From positions 1 through 13,840 of the forward strand of contig JBHPHI010000022.1 in the NCBI GenBank assembly GCA_042569595.1: 13,840 nt of DNA. Reading direction: 5' to 3'. The notes below the pieces were generated by a model that saw only the letters and a list, made by a program, of their open reading frames with translations, was not told where the DNA came from and did no database searches. Both the position numbers and the translations under genes were made by a program. The stretch comes from JBHPHI01 sp042569595. GTDB taxonomy: Bacteria > Patescibacteriota > Microgenomatia > UBA1400 > 2-01-FULL-45-11. Below, one piece after another: positions 11,855 to 13,840 of this stretch; positions within the stretch are counted from its first letter, which is position 1, and each line of letters opens with the position of its first letter.

Positions 11855-13840
11855 TTACTGAGTAGTTGAGGCGCCTTCTAAAATTCTATCTCTTGGAAGT
11901 GATTCTTTGGTTGGGTTTAGGATGTTTTCAATCATTTCTTTGTTGCAGGCAATTTTTGGTTCTGTTCCTGGCGAAAAATATTCAAATGATGTGTTGGGGC
12001 ATTCCAAGCAAGTGAGGGTGTTAGTGAGGGGGCAGATAGACACTTTTATTAAATGATCTTCTATTTTGAATTCATGGCTAGGGAGATTTTTTAATAACTG
12101 ACTCATAATGGTGTTAAATACTGGTGAGGCCCCGGTTATTCCACTTGCAACGTTGCTCATTGGAGTATTGTCGTTGTTTCCAACCCACACTCCTACAAAA
12201 AAATCTTTTGTATATCCTAAGGTCCAGTTGTCTCTTATTTTGTTAGTCGTTCCAGTTTTGACAGCAACTTGGTGATTTGGAATACGAAGAAGAGAGTTTA
12301 GTCCGAAAGTAGAGGATCGAGCATTATTATCTGAAAGTATGCTGTTGATTTGTTGAGCAGCTTCTGGTTTTAAATTAAGATTTTCTTCACATTTTTTTTC
12401 TTGTTTTGCACTTTTTTCAGATATGAATGAAATGTTTATTCCATCGCAGGTGTATTTGAAGATGGCGGTTTTTTTGTAGTCTGAGATATAAAGTATTGGT
12501 GAAATAGGTATGCTGTGACCATTGTTTGCGAAAGTGCTGTATGCGACAGCTTGATCTATAAGTTTAACTTCACCCCCTCCTAGTGTTAGCGATAACCCAA
12601 ATCTTTCGGGATTGGTCCAGGTAGTTATTCCAAGTTGTTTGGCTTTTTCAATGAGATTGTTTACTCCAAGGTGGCTGAGTAGTTTTACCGCTGGTATGTT
12701 GTATGAGTTTGCGAGTGCTTTTCTGAGCGATACCTTGCCGTGAAATTTACCGTCATAGTTGATTGGTGAGTATGGCGGAGATCCTGGGGTTCGATATGTT
12801 ATTGGGGTGTCATCAATTGTGGAAGATGGAGTAAACCCTTTTTCAAAGGCTAGGGCGTAAGTGATGGGCTTAATTGAGCTTCCTGGTTGTCTGGGTCTTA
12901 AAGAGACATTTACTTGTCCATCATTTTCAACATCAAAATAATCTTTAGATCCAACCATAGCAAGAATCTCTCCTGTTTTTGGTTTGGTTATTAGTATGGA
13001 TCCGTTTTTTGCGTTTAGATGAGATATTTTTTCAAGTTCTTCTTCAAGGGCCTCTTCTGCAAGTTTTTGAATGTTGTAGTCTAGTGACGTTATTACTGTT
13101 AACCCACCTCCGTTTACCATGGATTCACCATAGCGTTTTACGAGAATATCTTTAATATACATAACGAAATGTGGGGCGATGATGTTGTTTTTTGGTCTGA
13201 CAAAAGTAAGTTTTTCAGACTTAGCTTTGTCTGCTTGATCTGAGGTGATATGCCCCTCCTCAACCATTCTTCTCAAAACTTCATGCTGCCTTATGAGTGC
13301 GAGTTCTGGGTTGGCCCCAAAGGGTGAGTAAGTTGTAGGAGCTGCTGGCAAGCCAGCAAGCAGGGCAGACTCTGAGAGTTTTAGGTTTTTGGCGTGTTTA
13401 CCAAAGTAAAACATTGATGCCTGTTCGACCCCGTAAGCTGATCCACCATAGCCAACCTCATTAAAATACATTTGCAGGATTTGGTTTTTTGTAAATGTAA
13501 GTTCTACACCAAGGGCTAAAATGAGCTCTTTTGTTTTCCTGATTAAAGTTTTTTCTGGTGATAGGAGGGCGTTTTTAACTAACTGTTGAGTTATTGTTGA
13601 TCCACCCTGAGTTTTGTTGTCGAGAGTGTTTCTTTTTATAGCTCTTAGAATACCCCTTATGGAGATTCCTGTGTGGTTATAGAAGTCTTGATCTTCAATA
13701 GCGATGGTAGCGTCGATTGTGTGTTTGGGAATGTCTTTGAGTTCGATCAGACTTCTATTCTCGTCTTTGAAGAAAGTAAAAAGCAATCTTCCATGTCTGT
13801 CATATATTTTTGTGCTAACTAATTGCTCTCTTTTTATAAG
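11855..13840 (-). CDS. Class A penicillin-binding protein (PBP1A type), N-terminus beyond window
   Basis: Bifunctional peptidoglycan synthase with a glycosyltransferase (GT51) and a transpeptidase domain. The frame is open to the right edge, giving 661 visible residues beginning LIKREQLVSTKIYDRHGRLL; the cytoplasmic tail and membrane anchor are outside. A TTG at 13786 is not the real start, since STKIYDRHG upstream is typical. GT51 motifs are IAIEDQDFYNHTG with the catalytic Glu (visible residue 49), QGGSTITQQLVKN, RKTKELILA and FNEVGYGGSAYGVEQAS. Transpeptidase motifs are GSSIKP with catalytic Ser321 and Lys324, the SYN triad, and KTGT (Lys528). The C-terminus has a Cys group (CPLTNTLTCLEC and a further Cys), which may form disulfides outside the cell. 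All catalytic residues are present. It implies a peptidoglycan wall. It converges with the 78-aa gene with one base between stops. Confidence 0.96.
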   Translation of the reverse strand, partial: LIKREQLVSTKIYDRHGRLLFTFFKDENRSLIELKDIPKHTIDATIAIEDQDFYNHTGISIRGILRAIKRNTLDNKTQGGSTITQQLVKNALLSPEKTLIRKTKELILALGVELTFTKNQILQMYFNEVGYGGSAYGVEQASMFYFGKHAKNLKLSESALLAGLPAAPTTYSPFGANPELALIRQHEVLRRMVEEGHITSDQADKAKSEKLTFVRPKNNIIAPHFVMYIKDILVKRYGESMVNGGGLTVITSLDYNIQKLAEEALEEELEKISHLNAKNGSILITKPKTGEILAMVGSKDYFDVENDGQVNVSLRPRQPGSSIKPITYALAFEKGFTPSSTIDDTPITYRTPGSPPYSPINYDGKFHGKVSLRKALANSYNIPAVKLLSHLGVNNLIEKAKQLGITTWTNPERFGLSLTLGGGEVKLIDQAVAYSTFANNGHSIPISPILYISDYKKTAIFKYTCDGINISFISEKSAKQEKKCEENLNLKPEAAQQINSILSDNNARSSTFGLNSLLRIPNHQVAVKTGTTNKIRDNWTLGYTKDFFVGVWVGNNDNTPMSNVASGITGASPVFNTIMSQLLKNLPSHEFKIEDHLIKVSICPLTNTLTCLECPNTSFEYFSPGTEPKIACNKEMIENILNPTKESLPRDRILEGASTTQ

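Noticed and set aside
13786..13786. TTG at 13786 (minus) as the start of the penicillin-binding protein
   Set aside because: The open frame continues to the window edge with typical upstream family residues (STKIYDRHG), so the gene begins outside the window.
1..13840. CRISPR arrays, tRNA or rRNA genes, insertion sequences, toxin-antitoxin or defence genes
   Set aside because: No repeat-spacer pattern, cloverleaf, transposase motifs or target duplications were seen on either strand by eye; the genes are mostly housekeeping.
1..13840. Alternative genetic code (UGA read as Gly)
   Set aside because: TGA is a natural stop at the expected end of sufS, tsaC, ccdA and rpiB, and all the protein motifs read correctly in the standard bacterial code.

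Overview
The window is a gene-dense, low-GC stretch of bacterial chromosome. It is most likely from a Candidate Phyla Radiation (Patescibacteria) genome. The signs are very short spacers, frequent start/stop overlaps, small Lys-rich membrane proteins, many starts with no Shine-Dalgarno sequence, and a 67-residue protein of a type I remember from CPR genomes. TGA ends many genes and is not read internally, so the code is the standard bacterial one, not the UGA=Gly code of Gracilibacteria/Absconditabacteria. I cannot place the lineage more finely. All genes but two are on the + strand, which is G- and T-rich as expected of a leading strand.

Layout. (1) 1-3153: the end of a SUF iron-sulfur operon (partial SufD, SufS, SufU), running directly into a TsaC/YwlC tRNA-threonylcarbamoylation enzyme and a YjjX-type NTPase. 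(2) 3154-4968: a short block with its own promoters. It holds a 64-aa two-helix membrane protein, a 67-aa conserved soluble protein behind a promoter with a striking dyad, a terminator-like hairpin, a SufT-like MIP18/DUF59 protein and CcdA. (3) 4970-5368 (-): a two-helix potassium-channel-like protein, convergent with ccdA and divergent from rpiB. (4) 5458-9965: a pentose-phosphate group of RpiB, a ribulose-phosphate-epimerase-like protein missing key ligands, a LOG-family nucleotide hydrolase, a full-length transketolase and a PfkB-family kinase. (5) 9990-11853: a small DUF5668-like membrane protein, two tandem cytidylate kinases and a 78-aa Lys-rich membrane protein. (6) 11855-13840 (-): a class A penicillin-binding protein that runs off the right edge.

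How the genes fit together. SufD/S/U and the SufT-like protein supply Fe-S clusters. RpiB, the Rpe-like protein and transketolase interconvert pentose phosphates. The LOG-family enzyme between them could release ribose 5-phosphate from nucleoside monophosphates, and the PfkB kinase could supply a sugar phosphate, so region 4 may be a nucleotide-ribose salvage module (inference). The class A PBP implies a peptidoglycan wall. No tRNA, rRNA, CRISPR array, insertion sequence, or gene-free stretch over 300 bases was seen.

Most of the window is housekeeping. The best leads for a second look are the Rpe-like protein lacking both metal-binding histidines, the cytidylate kinase pair in which one copy lost its Walker A lysine, the potassium-channel filter with Gly for Thr, the IscU-length SufU, the 32-bp dyad centred on a -35 hexamer, and several -10 elements placed so close to start codons that the mRNAs may be leaderless.
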